Translations under genes and position numbers: made by a program
In this document: piece by piece, positions 34,121 through 42,147 of the stretch
Layout: each line of letters opens with the position of its first letter
How positions within the stretch are numbered: the first letter of the stretch is position 1
The notes under the pieces: model-generated
Database searches by the model: none
What the model was told of the DNA's origin: nothing
The model's input: only the letters and a program-made list of their open reading frames with translations
Origin: Cupriavidus laharis
GTDB taxonomy: Bacteria; Pseudomonadota; Gammaproteobacteria; Burkholderiales; Burkholderiaceae
Direction of reading: 5' to 3'
DNA length: 51,503 nt
Assembly (NCBI RefSeq): GCF_914271435.1
Contig: NZ_CAJZAI010000026.1
Location: forward strand, 1-51,503

Positions 34121-34219
34121 TTGATCGTGTTCGCCATCATCGGCGTGCTCGCATCCCTTGGCGCGGTAGGCATGCTCGTGATGCATCAACGCATGATGGG
34201 CGGGTTCAGTCTTTGCTAG
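34121..34219 (+). CDS. Very small membrane peptide ORF
   Basis: From a TTG at 34121 preceded by GGAGAG, 32 residues: MIVFAIIGVLASLGAVGML then VMHQRMMGGFSLC. It has one transmembrane segment followed by Met/His and a terminal Cys. It may be a small copper-island peptide or the 5' remnant of a gene deleted before the ICMT fragment that follows. Confidence 0.4.
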   Translation: MIVFAIIGVLASLGAVGMLVMHQRMMGGFSLC

Positions 34220-34320
34220 CCCGGGTGCAAGCTGGGGAGCAGCGCCTGAAGCAGGCGGGCAAGTGCGTGCCCTCCTGCCATGGCGAAGCAAGGGGACTCG
34301 GCAACCTTGTGGGAAATTGA

Positions 34321-34454
34321 TGCTTGCAAGGCAGGAAGAGCAAGACCTGGCCCACCGCTTCGCGGCGGACTATGAGGCGTATCGCAAGCGGGTGCCCGTG
34401 TTCTTGCCGGGCCGCTGCCAATGGGCGCAGCTATTCGGCAAGCTCTGGGAGTGA
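34321..34454 (+). pseudogene. 3' remnant of an isoprenylcysteine carboxyl methyltransferase-like gene
   Basis: The frame reads ARQEEQDLAHRFAADYEAYRK followed by RVPVFLPGRCQ. The EEQDL...F..DYE.YR.RVP.F.P pattern is the conserved end of ICMT/PEMT-like membrane methyltransferases. The transmembrane part is missing, so only the tail survives, probably after a deletion that also affected the region from about 34090. Confidence 0.6.
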
Positions 34455-34513
34455 GCGGTTGGGCAGCCAGTCACGTTGCTGGCCACATGCCCCCGGGATT
34501 GGAGTAAATCGCC

Positions 34514-35119
34514 ATGAACAATCCGACGGCAGACACACAGAACGCACGCCAGCGCCGATTGCTTCTGCTGGCCACCGGCGCCATGGGAGGCGTAGGCCTG
34601 GTCGGCGCCATGGTGCCATTCGTGGCCAGCATGGCGCCAAGCGACGCCGCAAGGTCGCGGGGCGCGCCCGTCGATGTGAGCCTCGGCGCCGTGGAGCCAG
34701 GGGGACTCGTCACCGTCGCCTGGCGCGGCAAGCCCGTCTGGATACTGCACCGGACCCGCGACATGCTGGCGCGTCTGGGCAGGCACGATCGCCTGTTGAG
34801 CGATCCCCTGTCCCAGAAGGACCAGCAGCCCGCGTATGCGAGTAATGCGACACGCTCGCTCCGCCCGGACTTCTTTGTGGCGGTAGGCATCTGTACCCAT
34901 CTGGGATGCGTACCGACCTATCGCCCGGACGTCGGCGCGGCGGACTTGGGGGATGACTGGCCTGGTGGCTTTTTTTGCCCTTGCCATGGTTCCAAGTTTG
35001 ACCTGGCCGGCCGCGTGTTCCGCAACGTCCCAGCGCCGCTCAATCTGGAGATCCCACCGCACGCGTATCAAGGCGAAACCCGTCTGGTGATCGGCCAGGA
35101 TCGCAATGGAACCGGATGA
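34514..35119 (+). CDS. Rieske [2Fe-2S] protein, PetA-like
   Basis: 201 residues. An N-terminal twin-residue region (RQRRLLLLATGAMGG) and hydrophobic anchor are followed by a Rieske domain with CTHLGCVPTY and CPCHGSKFDLAGRV, the two Cys-x-His loops holding the cluster. This is the fold of the bc1-complex iron-sulfur subunit, but no cytochrome b or c1 gene is present. In a copper island it may feed electrons to a periplasmic redox reaction together with the cytochrome c. The ATG at 34514 follows GGAG. Confidence 0.85.
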   Translation: MNNPTADTQNARQRRLLLLATGAMGGVGLVGAMVPFVASMAPSDAARSRGAPVDVSLGAVEPGGLVTVAWRGKPVWILHRTRDMLARLGRHDRLLSDPLSQKDQQPAYASNATRSLRPDFFVAVGICTHLGCVPTYRPDVGAADLGDDWPGGFFCPCHGSKFDLAGRVFRNVPAPLNLEIPPHAYQGETRLVIGQDRNGTG

Positions 35120-35178
35120 TGACTTACCCCGACAGTGCACTGCTGATCGTCCAACCCTGCGTTGTCAAGGAGGCGCCC

Positions 35179-35508
35179 ATGAGTACCAAATGTGTTATTG
35201 CCATCGTGCCCTCTGAGCTTTTGGAGAAGCTGGAGAGGCGCCTCGCAACCGTCCACGCGCCCGGATTGACCGCAACGAAAGTCAAGGGGTACGGCGAGTA
35301 TCGGAATTTCTTCTCGAGCGATCTGACCACCGTGCACACCAAGATCGAGATCTTCGCGGAGGAAAGCGACGTCGAGGCCATCACCAAAGCGATCATCGAG
35401 GTAGGACAATCCACCGTGCCAGGCGCCGGGATTGTGGCGGTAATCGCCGTCGAGAGGTTCTTGCATCTACACGTTCCCCCGGGAGCGTCAGTGGATACAG
35501 CCGAATGA
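35179..35508 (+). CDS. PII-like small regulatory protein
   Basis: 109 residues beginning MSTKCVIAIVPSELLEKLER with a ferredoxin-like PII fold: VKGYGEYRNFFSSD, HTKIEIFAEESDVEAITKAI, and IVAVIAVERFLHLH at the end. The T-loop lacks the tyrosine and Walker-like residues of GlnB, so it is a PII-like, possibly metal- or redox-sensing, protein rather than a nitrogen regulator. The ATG at 35179 has AAGGAGG at 35167-35173. It follows the Rieske gene closely and is likely on the same transcript. Confidence 0.75.
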   Translation: MSTKCVIAIVPSELLEKLERRLATVHAPGLTATKVKGYGEYRNFFSSDLTTVHTKIEIFAEESDVEAITKAIIEVGQSTVPGAGIVAVIAVERFLHLHVPPGASVDTAE

Positions 35509-35698
35509 CCCGAATCGGCTGGTGCGTTGGGTGCCGGCGGGGATGAGCGCCCATGAATGCGGCGAGGCACAGATCGGCCGCAGGGCCAGATAACGATGCC
35601 CGTTGAACGGAGTTGCGGCGGCACGTGGCACCGGTCGGAATGCAAGTGGCACGAGCCGCGGCATTGCGTGGCCGGTAATTCAGTTCCAGAGGTGGGCT

Positions 35699-37633
35699 AT
35701 GCAAATTGGCATGGCAGTGGCGCGTACGGGCGACACCGGGCGAGTATGGCGCTTGGCTCCGGGGCAATTCCTCCTGGGGCTGCTCCTCGTCACGTGGCTC
35801 TGTATCGCGGGCGCCGCTGGCGTTTCCCGCGCCGTGGGCGAGGAAGATCTTCTGCCGCCTGAGCGGGCCTTCCGCTTTGCGGCCCGGCAACTCGACGAAC
35901 ACGCCATCGAGGTGCACTTCGACATCGCGGACGGCTATCACCTCTACCGTGAGCGATTCGCCTTTGCTGCCCGGCCGGCAGGGGTGAAGCTCGGTACACC
36001 TGTGCTTCCACCAGGGCAGGTTAAGTACGACGAGGCGTTTGGCAAGGAGATGGAGATCTACCATGGTGGCGTCAAGATTCGCGTGCCAGTGGAGGTCACT
36101 CCTGCGGATGGCGAATGGACGCTGGTCGTGACATCGCAAGGCTGCGCCGACAAGGGAATCTGTTATCCACCGATGGAGAGCGTGTACAAGGTGGGCGGCA
36201 GCCCGCTCGGCGGCCTATTTGATAAGCGCGAGGGTGGCACGCCAATGGCGATGCTTGTGCCACCGACTGCAGTAACCTCTCCCGGAGCGGGCGAATACCA
36301 GGGCGGGCATGCGATACCGGAGATCGTGCCACATGGCGATGACGGCGACCGCATCATTCGCGCGCTGACCAGCCACCAGCTTGGGGCAATCGCGCTGCTC
36401 TTCCTCGGCTTCGGCCTGCTGCTGACGGTCACGTCGAGCGTGCTGCCGATGGTGCCGATCCTGTGGTCCATCGTCGTGGGCGAGCACGTGACACGCAGCC
36501 GTGCGCTGATCATCTCGCTAGACTACGTGCTCGGCTTGGCGGTAGCCTATGCCGGCGTCGGCATGGCCACCGGGTGGCTCGGTGAGAGGGTCTTGACAGG
36601 GCTGCAGACGCCCTGGGCGCTCGGGGCCTTCGCCACGTTGCTCGTGGCCCTGGCGCTATCGATGTTCGGGCTCCGCGCGCTGCTGCGGCAGCCCCGATCG
36701 ACGACATCCGCACGGCAGCTGGATCGTCGGGCTGCCGCAGCACTGGGGGCGATGTCCGCGTTGGCCGTCGCGCGCATCATGCCGGCGCCGCTATCGAGCA
36801 CGCTCGCCTATCTCGCACGAACCGGTGATGCCATGACCGGAGGCGGTGCGTTATTCGCATTGGCGATCGGCATGGGGGTGTCGCTGGTGCTGGCCGGCGT
36901 CGCCGCCGGCAATCTCCCGCCGCGCGCCGGGCACTGGCTGGAGGTGACCAAGCGTTGCCTTGGCTTTCTGCTGCTGGGCGAGGCGATCTGGGTGATCACC
37001 CCGCTATTGCCACCCTGGGCCGTGATGGCAACGTGGGCCGCGCTGCTGCTGATCGCCGCAGTTTTCCTGGGCGCCTTCGATTCGCTTGGCCCCAAACCGC
37101 ATGGCGTGGCCCGGCTGGGCAAGGGCCTGGGCCTGATCGCCGCGCTGGCGGGAACCATCCTGTTGGTCGGGCTGGCGTCGGGCGGGCGGGATCTGCTGCA
37201 GCCTCTGTCGCACCTGCGCACTCGCCAGTCGTCGCCAGCCACCGCCGCCGACCACGCGGTGGTGCACTTCGCGCGGATCCGCTCGGTGGCCGAGCTCGAC
37301 GCACGTCTGGCGCAGGCCGTTGCGGCCCGCAAGCCGGTACTGCTCGATTTCTATGCCGACTGGTGTGTCAGCTGTAAGGAGATGGAGACGACTTTCAACG
37401 ATCCCAGAGTTCAGACGGAGTTGGCCGGGGTTGTCGTACTTCGAGCTGATGTGACACAAAACAACGCCGACGACAAGGCGTTGCTAAAGCGCTTCGGCCT
37501 ATTCGGGCCGCCCGGCATCATCTTGTTCGGCGCCGATGGGCGAGAGAGCCCGGTGCGGGTCATCGGCTATCAATCCGCATCGCGTTTCCTTGATAGCCTC
37601 GAGCGCGCGTTCGGTAAGGAAGGCAGGCCCTAA
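35699..37633 (+). CDS. DsbD-like thiol:disulfide protein lacking membrane cysteines
   Basis: 644 residues from the ATG at 35699 (ribosome site AGAGGTGG). An N-terminal periplasmic DsbD-alpha-like domain keeps both cysteines in SQGCADKGICYPPMES. A central domain of eight or so transmembrane segments follows, then a C-terminal thioredoxin domain with LLDFYADWCVSCKEMETTF. Where typical DsbD has TPCVLP in the first membrane half, this protein has LTVTSSVLPMVPILWSIV, and the second half reads ARIMPAPLSSTLAYLAR with no Cys at the conserved position. It should therefore be unable to relay electrons across the membrane by the normal route. It closes the copper-island gene row. Confidence 0.85.
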   Translation: MQIGMAVARTGDTGRVWRLAPGQFLLGLLLVTWLCIAGAAGVSRAVGEEDLLPPERAFRFAARQLDEHAIEVHFDIADGYHLYRERFAFAARPAGVKLGTPVLPPGQVKYDEAFGKEMEIYHGGVKIRVPVEVTPADGEWTLVVTSQGCADKGICYPPMESVYKVGGSPLGGLFDKREGGTPMAMLVPPTAVTSPGAGEYQGGHAIPEIVPHGDDGDRIIRALTSHQLGAIALLFLGFGLLLTVTSSVLPMVPILWSIVVGEHVTRSRALIISLDYVLGLAVAYAGVGMATGWLGERVLTGLQTPWALGAFATLLVALALSMFGLRALLRQPRSTTSARQLDRRAAAALGAMSALAVARIMPAPLSSTLAYLARTGDAMTGGGALFALAIGMGVSLVLAGVAAGNLPPRAGHWLEVTKRCLGFLLLGEAIWVITPLLPPWAVMATWAALLLIAAVFLGAFDSLGPKPHGVARLGKGLGLIAALAGTILLVGLASGGRDLLQPLSHLRTRQSSPATAADHAVVHFARIRSVAELDARLAQAVAARKPVLLDFYADWCVSCKEMETTFNDPRVQTELAGVVVLRADVTQNNADDKALLKRFGLFGPPGIILFGADGRESPVRVIGYQSASRFLDSLERAFGKEGRP

Positions 37634-37691
37634 GGATGACATCACCGACTCCAACCCGCGAGGATAACGGCACAATCCGAAAAAAAATGGG

Positions 37692-40628
37692 CTATGCAGT
37701 GCGCCACTGCGATGGTGAGTCCGGCGTGCTCGTCGCACTCGGCAGCAGCCGATGGGCGTAACGTGCAATCGGGAAATCGAAAGTACCACGCAAATTGATG
37801 CCTTCCAGACGAGTCGGCGCAATCTGGCGCAAATCCTCGGCACGCATGGATTCGCCGCCGATGGCCTCAATCGCGTCCAGCGCGCGCTGCATGTGCAGCG
37901 TGTTCCAGGCCATCACGGCATTGGACAACAAGGTCAGAGCCGACGACACCGCCGCCAGCGACGCATCGTGCCGGGTCAATTCCAACGGAATCTTGCCATA
38001 GTGGATGGCCCGCTGCACCGTGTGGACCGCCTCGCCGCGGTTCAAGGCATGCTGCATCTCATGGCGGAACGCGGGATTGGTGAAATAGTCGATGAGGAAG
38101 ATCGTGCGAAACAGCCGCCCGAGATGCACGCCAGCCTCATAGACGGGTTGACCTTTCGCCGCTGCACCGAAACGCATCAGCGCCTGCACTGCCGTACATT
38201 GCCCGCTTTGCACCGATGCCGCGATCCGGACCAGTTCGTCCCAGGCACGTTCGATCAAGACCAGCCGGACATCCGCGTCCGCCACCGCAGCCAATTCCGC
38301 CGGTATCTCGTGATCCCTGGGCACATGCAGGCGGCGATCGCGCAGGTGGGCAAGTCGCGGGCAGAGATCGAAGCCAAGTAGCCGGGACAGGCTCATGGCG
38401 AAATCGGTGTAGCCATGGGTATCGACCGCTAGTTGTGCCACGTCTTCCGATCCGCTCTGGCGGATGACGCCCTCAATGGCGACACCGGCCTGCCGCTCGT
38501 TCAGTAGGATCGGCTGGTCATAGAAGATGCCCCAACGGTCCCGGACATGCGTGTACATACCGATCGATGCCGTGCGCCGGCGCGGATCAGCCCGTGCCCG
38601 CCAGACTGTGCGCGTGGTCTCCAGCGACATCATGTCCGACGACGCCAGATCGGCGCGCCCCCAGTGCTGGGCGATCGGGTGCTGATGCATGAAGATCAGG
38701 ACGGCATCGGCGGCCTGGCGCAGTTTGCGCTCGTCCGCGATGCGATGCATCATTTGCCGGATCGCGCTGGGCGACAACTCCGGTACCATCCGTGCGAGGT
38801 CCGCCGCCGACATTGAGGTGCCGTGCGCCAGCACTGCAGCGTAGACCATCAGCAGCTCGCTGCGCGAATGCGGTTCCCGACCCAGCAGGAGCCAGCTGAA
38901 GTGGGTGCTGCTGTCAATCTCCAGCAGGATTTCGGGCAATTGTCCACCGGGGTGCCGCTCGAACAGCGCGCGTCGCAGCGCCTCCACGGAGGCTTCCGGT
39001 TTCTTTGCCGTGAGCGGATCGATATGGATGGCGCTATCAATGTTCAGCTCCCCACGCTGGACTGCATCGCGCAACCTGGCGAGCCCCGCGTCCAGGTGCG
39101 CCACCACAGGATCGAGGAATGCCTTGGCGTCCTGCGGCAGCTTGAGATGACCGTAGAAATGGTTACGCCGGGCTTGCCAATCCTCTTTGGAGATGAGTAG
39201 GGCCGCCTGACTGCGGAAGGCGAAGCTGTGGTCCAGGAAGACCGAGCCATTGCGCATCGCCACCCGCAGGGCAAACAGCGTCCCCCACTCGAAGGCGGCC
39301 AGGGCCCGCTTGCGATCCAAGCCCTCCAGTGCTGGCTGCCAGGCGCGTCCCAATCGAACCATCACCCGATCAGGGAGCCAGTCGGCCCTGCGCGCATAGA
39401 GCTTGCGCAGTACCTCCATTGCCTCGATCACCGGGTGGGCCGACTGTGCCGCAAATGGCAGATGAACCAGTCTGCCCAGCAAGGCACGGGATAGCCTGTG
39501 TCGCGACAGGAGTTGCGCGCGGATGAGGCTGGCACGGCTCGATAGATGCTGACCAGCTGCCTCGTCAGCCAGAGTGCTCAGTTGCTGACAGAGGGCATCC
39601 CTTGTCAGCGTCTCGTCTGCGACCAGCGCTTTGACGGCGGCAGCGAATTCCCGCAACTTGGTACCTGGGTCCGGTCGGCCCGCGTCAATTAGGCGTCCGG
39701 CATCGTTGACGCATTTGCGAATCCAGTGCCGCAGCATGGACGACAATTGATCCGTGGCCGCGCATAAGGCATAGCGTAAAAAGCAAGCCGATTCCAGGCG
39801 GCGGGACTGTTGCGCGACCCGCTTGCTGACCGACGCCGGGCGGTTGGCACAGCGCCGCGCATAGTGCCGCACCACCGCCTCATTGCAGGCCGCCGGCCAA
39901 CCGCTGTGGATGCCCAGCTTGTACAGGCGGTCGATCTTGTCGAACAACTCGCCCATCTGATGGGTCGAATTGCGTAGCGGGACAGCCCACAGCCATTGTT
40001 GTAGGCTCGGCCGGTCGTTTTCTGGCCGCGGTAGCAGGGCACCCCACGCATCGAGGGAGACCTCGCCGTAGGCCTGCACCAGCGCGTCAGCCAGGGCCGA
40101 CTCGAATGCCTCTCCGGCCTGGCTGATCAGCCGCTTCAGCGCTCGGTCATGCGGAATCAGGATGCGATGCTCATAGAGCCAGCGCTTCAACTCGTGCAGC
40201 AGGTCACTGCGGCTCGGTTGCCCTGCCAGCCGCTCCTTGAGCCAGCGCGTCACGTAACGTCGCTGATGCTCTGCCATCGGGCTGAACCCCAGGGCTTGGT
40301 AGGCCAGCATCTGATGGTCCACCAAGGTATCGGTGCGCCCGTCATACAGCGCGCTCAGCGTGCCCATGTCCGGCGGCGTGATGCCGAGTTGCGCGCCCAC
40401 AAAGGCCCAGAGGAATTTTGGCACCTGCTTGTAGGCATCGAGGGTGCGCCCCGTCATGCGGACAAAGCCAATGTGAACGGCACAGGCCAAGCGGTACAAA
40501 TGGCTGCGCCGCGCGTCGATCAGGGCCCGCTCTTTGGCGGAGAAGGTGAAGAACGTGGCAAGCTCAAACTCGCTGAGTTCGCTCGGAATCTGCCGCATGC
40601 CCAGATACGCAAGTTGCCAGTGATCCAT
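37692..40628 (-). CDS. tnpA: Tn3-family transposase TnpA
   Basis: 978 residues from the ATG at 40628 (MDHWQLAYLGMRQIPSELSE). The N-terminal part is the DUF4158-type domain. The C-terminal catalytic region includes WGRADLASSDMMSLETTRTV, AVDTHGYTDFAMSLSRLLGF and APTRLEGINLRGTFD, the three acidic positions of Tn3 transposases. Full length, no internal stop. It carries out replicative transposition of the 22.5 kb element and lies next to its right inverted repeat. Confidence 0.92.
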   Translation of the reverse strand: MDHWQLAYLGMRQIPSELSEFELATFFTFSAKERALIDARRSHLYRLACAVHIGFVRMTGRTLDAYKQVPKFLWAFVGAQLGITPPDMGTLSALYDGRTDTLVDHQMLAYQALGFSPMAEHQRRYVTRWLKERLAGQPSRSDLLHELKRWLYEHRILIPHDRALKRLISQAGEAFESALADALVQAYGEVSLDAWGALLPRPENDRPSLQQWLWAVPLRNSTHQMGELFDKIDRLYKLGIHSGWPAACNEAVVRHYARRCANRPASVSKRVAQQSRRLESACFLRYALCAATDQLSSMLRHWIRKCVNDAGRLIDAGRPDPGTKLREFAAAVKALVADETLTRDALCQQLSTLADEAAGQHLSSRASLIRAQLLSRHRLSRALLGRLVHLPFAAQSAHPVIEAMEVLRKLYARRADWLPDRVMVRLGRAWQPALEGLDRKRALAAFEWGTLFALRVAMRNGSVFLDHSFAFRSQAALLISKEDWQARRNHFYGHLKLPQDAKAFLDPVVAHLDAGLARLRDAVQRGELNIDSAIHIDPLTAKKPEASVEALRRALFERHPGGQLPEILLEIDSSTHFSWLLLGREPHSRSELLMVYAAVLAHGTSMSAADLARMVPELSPSAIRQMMHRIADERKLRQAADAVLIFMHQHPIAQHWGRADLASSDMMSLETTRTVWRARADPRRRTASIGMYTHVRDRWGIFYDQPILLNERQAGVAIEGVIRQSGSEDVAQLAVDTHGYTDFAMSLSRLLGFDLCPRLAHLRDRRLHVPRDHEIPAELAAVADADVRLVLIERAWDELVRIAASVQSGQCTAVQALMRFGAAAKGQPVYEAGVHLGRLFRTIFLIDYFTNPAFRHEMQHALNRGEAVHTVQRAIHYGKIPLELTRHDASLAAVSSALTLLSNAVMAWNTLHMQRALDAIEAIGGESMRAEDLRQIAPTRLEGINLRGTFDFPIARYAHRLLPSATSTPDSPSQWRTA

Positions 40629-40756
40629 CGCGCTCTCCCAAGCGTAAGACGGACCGCCGAGGTTATCGGCAATGAGACCGGGACGCAACGTTTCGACACA
40701 ATAAGTGCGCTATGAGGCAATCGCGCCCAACTGGCGACAGTAGACAGCAACTTATT

Positions 40757-40842
40757 GATTTACCGGGGTATTTTCCCGGACGCTGCCCGGGAACCCGCGT
40801 GAATGCTAGGGGTGGCTACCCCGGTAAATTGCAGCGAAATCA
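40757..40842. repeat. Long imperfect palindrome inside the right transposon end
   Basis: GATTTACCGGGGTA near 40757 and its complement TACCCCGGTAAAT near 40817 flank a GC-rich core with CCCGG/CCGGG and CCCGGGAACCCGCG. The left end at 18385 carries only one arm. The outer arm lies within the terminal repeat, so the right end has a duplicated, inverted copy of part of the IR. Confidence 0.6.
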
Positions 40843-40854
40843 AGGAGACACCCC
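40785..40854. repeat. Right terminal inverted repeat of the transposon
   Basis: 70 bp, the complement of which begins GGGGTGTCTCC and shares TTTACCGGGGTAGCC, CCCCTAGCA and CACGCGGGTT with 18385-18452. The outer tip GGGG is at 40851-40854. Confidence 0.75.
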
Positions 40855-40931
40855 ATCGGGAGAAAAACGGAAAAGTGATGATAAATATTACACCGTAATA
40901 CGTCATAAATCCAATTTTCTTGGCAATACTT

Positions 40932-40955
40932 TAGACATAACTGCGCTTATGTCTA
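40932..40955. promoter_or_regulatory. Dyad resembling a tyrosine-recombinase core site
   Basis: TAGACATAA (40932-40940) and TTATGTCTA (40947-40955) are perfect inverted repeats of 9 bp separated by CTGCGC (6 bp), in AT-rich DNA. Two 9-11 bp arms around a 6-8 bp spacer is the geometry of core sites of tyrosine recombinases. It could equally be an operator for the toxin-antitoxin pair 90 bp downstream. Confidence 0.4.
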
Positions 40956-41045
40956 TATTTCTCAACCGGCTGCCGCCCCAATTTGCACCTCGGGCCTTGG
41001 GCTGAAACGTGCTAGCATTGCAATCAATGCAAGCAGGAGACTGTG

Positions 41046-41291
41046 ATGGCGACGCTGACCATTCGAAACGTGGATGACGAATTGAAGGCCCGGTTGCGGA
41101 TCGAAGCCGCTCAGCACGGCCACTCCATGGAGGAGGAGGTGCGTGAAATCTTGCGGCGTGCGCTCAGCAAGCCGCCCGCTCGCGGTGGCCTGGGCAGCCG
41201 GCTGCGCCAGCGCTTTGCCACGCTGGCCGATCCCGGGCTGGAACTGCCCGCGCGGGTCGAACCACCACGGTCCCCGGAGTTGCCTGAATGA
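41046..41291 (+). CDS. FitA/VapB-like antitoxin
   Basis: 81 residues: an N-terminal ribbon-helix-helix domain (MATLTIRNVDDELKARLRI then HSMEEEVREILRRAL) followed by a toxin-binding tail. It represses its own operon and neutralises the PIN toxin. The ATG at 41046 has AGGAG upstream. The stop overlaps the toxin start as ATGA. Confidence 0.88.
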   Translation: MATLTIRNVDDELKARLRIEAAQHGHSMEEEVREILRRALSKPPARGGLGSRLRQRFATLADPGLELPARVEPPRSPELPE

Positions 41292-41707
41292 TCGTGCTTG
41301 ACACCAATGTCTTGTCAGAGTTGATGCGGGCCGAGGCGGAGCCGGCCGTCATCGACTGGCTCGATCAACGGGCATCAGATACCCTGACCATTACTGCCGT
41401 GACCGTTGCTGAACTGCTGTACGGCATTGCTCGTCTGCCCGACGGACGCCGCAAGTCCAGGTTACGGGACGCCGCGGTACAGATGCTCGACGAGGAATTC
41501 GCTGACCGGGTGCTGCCATTCGACGAGAACGCCGCCGTGCACTACGCCGCCCTCGTGTCCCAGCGCGAACGAGCGGGTCGTCCGATCAGCATGGCCGATG
41601 CGCAAATTGCCGCCATCTGTCGGCACCACGCGGCCACCTTGGCCACGCGCAACGGCAAGGACTTCGACGGGATCGGCGTGATGCTGGCCAATCCTTGGGG
41701 GAATTGA
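41288..41707 (+). CDS. PIN-domain toxin, FitB/VapC-like ribonuclease
   Basis: 139 residues of a PIN domain: MIVLDTNVLSELMRAEAEPA with the first acid, TVAELLYGIARLPDGRR, DENAAVHYAALVSQR and ISMADAQIAAICRHH with later acids, ending in GIGVMLANPW. VapC-family proteins cleave RNA with Mg2+. The pair follows the Tn3 element by about 190 bp and may stabilise the replicon or island. Confidence 0.88.
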   Translation: MIVLDTNVLSELMRAEAEPAVIDWLDQRASDTLTITAVTVAELLYGIARLPDGRRKSRLRDAAVQMLDEEFADRVLPFDENAAVHYAALVSQRERAGRPISMADAQIAAICRHHAATLATRNGKDFDGIGVMLANPWGN

Positions 41708-41721
41708 TCGGGGCGGCTGAA

Positions 41722-41829
41722 GTCATCGACAAGCGCGACAAGCCCCGGCTCTTGATCGCTACCGACGAACTGATGGCCAAACTGGCCCGCTGCCGCGGTC
41801 TCCCTTTTTCACGTACTCCAATGCGGGGT
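41722..41829 (+). pseudogene. Internal fragment of a tyrosine recombinase gene
   Basis: The frame reads VIDKRDKPRLLIATDELMAKL followed by ARCRGLPFSRTPMRG. It matches, residue for residue in part, NKTRLVPATDELIAELARYR of the recombinase at 47118-47946. Only this beta-hairpin/catalytic-Lys segment is left, with no start or active-site Tyr. Confidence 0.55.
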
Positions 41830-41961
41830 AGAGCAAGCAGTCGTGTCACCAGCCGCCATTTGAACCAGTCGCTGGTTTTTTGACCTTTTGACGCTGATGA
41901 AGCGTGTCGTAAAACAGGTGTTTGGCGACAGGCCGCCGGGGACCAGCAAAAACGTTCGTGC

Positions 41962-41999
41962 GGGGAGAACAGGGGAAACGGAAAAAATAGTACGTTAAG
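41962..41999. repeat. Orphan Tn3-type 38-bp inverted repeat
   Basis: Exactly 38 bp from GGGG to TAAG, with an internal GAAACGGAAAA stretch that matches the conserved centre of Tn3/Tn21-type ends. The GGGG tip faces left, so an element would extend to the right; no matching right-end copy was found by eye in the window. Confidence 0.7.
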
Positions 42000-42124
42000 G
42001 ATTTTCACGCGTCCGTAACGGTCGAAATTGGGCGTGGTTCAAGAACGGCTTATTTTGGGTCACACGGGCGAGCGAAATACTTCCACCGAAGCAATGGAAT
42101 TTTAATGATTTGGGAGTCGCACCG

Positions 42125-42142
42125 GGAGGCTTGCGGCCTCCC
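42125..42142. terminator. Short GC hairpin beside transposase remnant
   Basis: GGGAGGC and GCCTCCC form a 7-bp stem around TTGCG, five bases before the stop of the minus-strand transposase fragment. It may terminate that gene, but the tail is not U-rich. Confidence 0.4.
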
Positions 42143-42147
42143 ACAGC

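Larger units (their letters stand above)
18385..40854. mobile_element. Tn3-family transposon carrying a copper/silver island
   Basis: Bounded by imperfect inverted repeats that begin GGGGT at 18385 and, on the other strand, at 40854. A Tn3-family transposase lies at the right end and a KfrA/TnpT-like plus tyrosine recombinase pair at the left end; this module layout recalls the Tn4651/Tn5041 branch, where TnpS and TnpT resolve cointegrates. Cargo from 21388 to 37633 is the cus/cue copper system. The five bases outside the ends (GGCTT and ATCGG) do not match, so there is no target-site duplication: the ends may have recombined with other copies, or the true ends may differ. Confidence 0.7.

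Noticed and set aside
40855..40890. GGGAGAAAAACGGAAAAG resembling a Tn3-type inverted repeat
   Set aside because: It has the internal AACGGAAAA but lacks the GGGG tip and TAAG end at the right spacing, unlike the 38-bp copy at 41962-41999.
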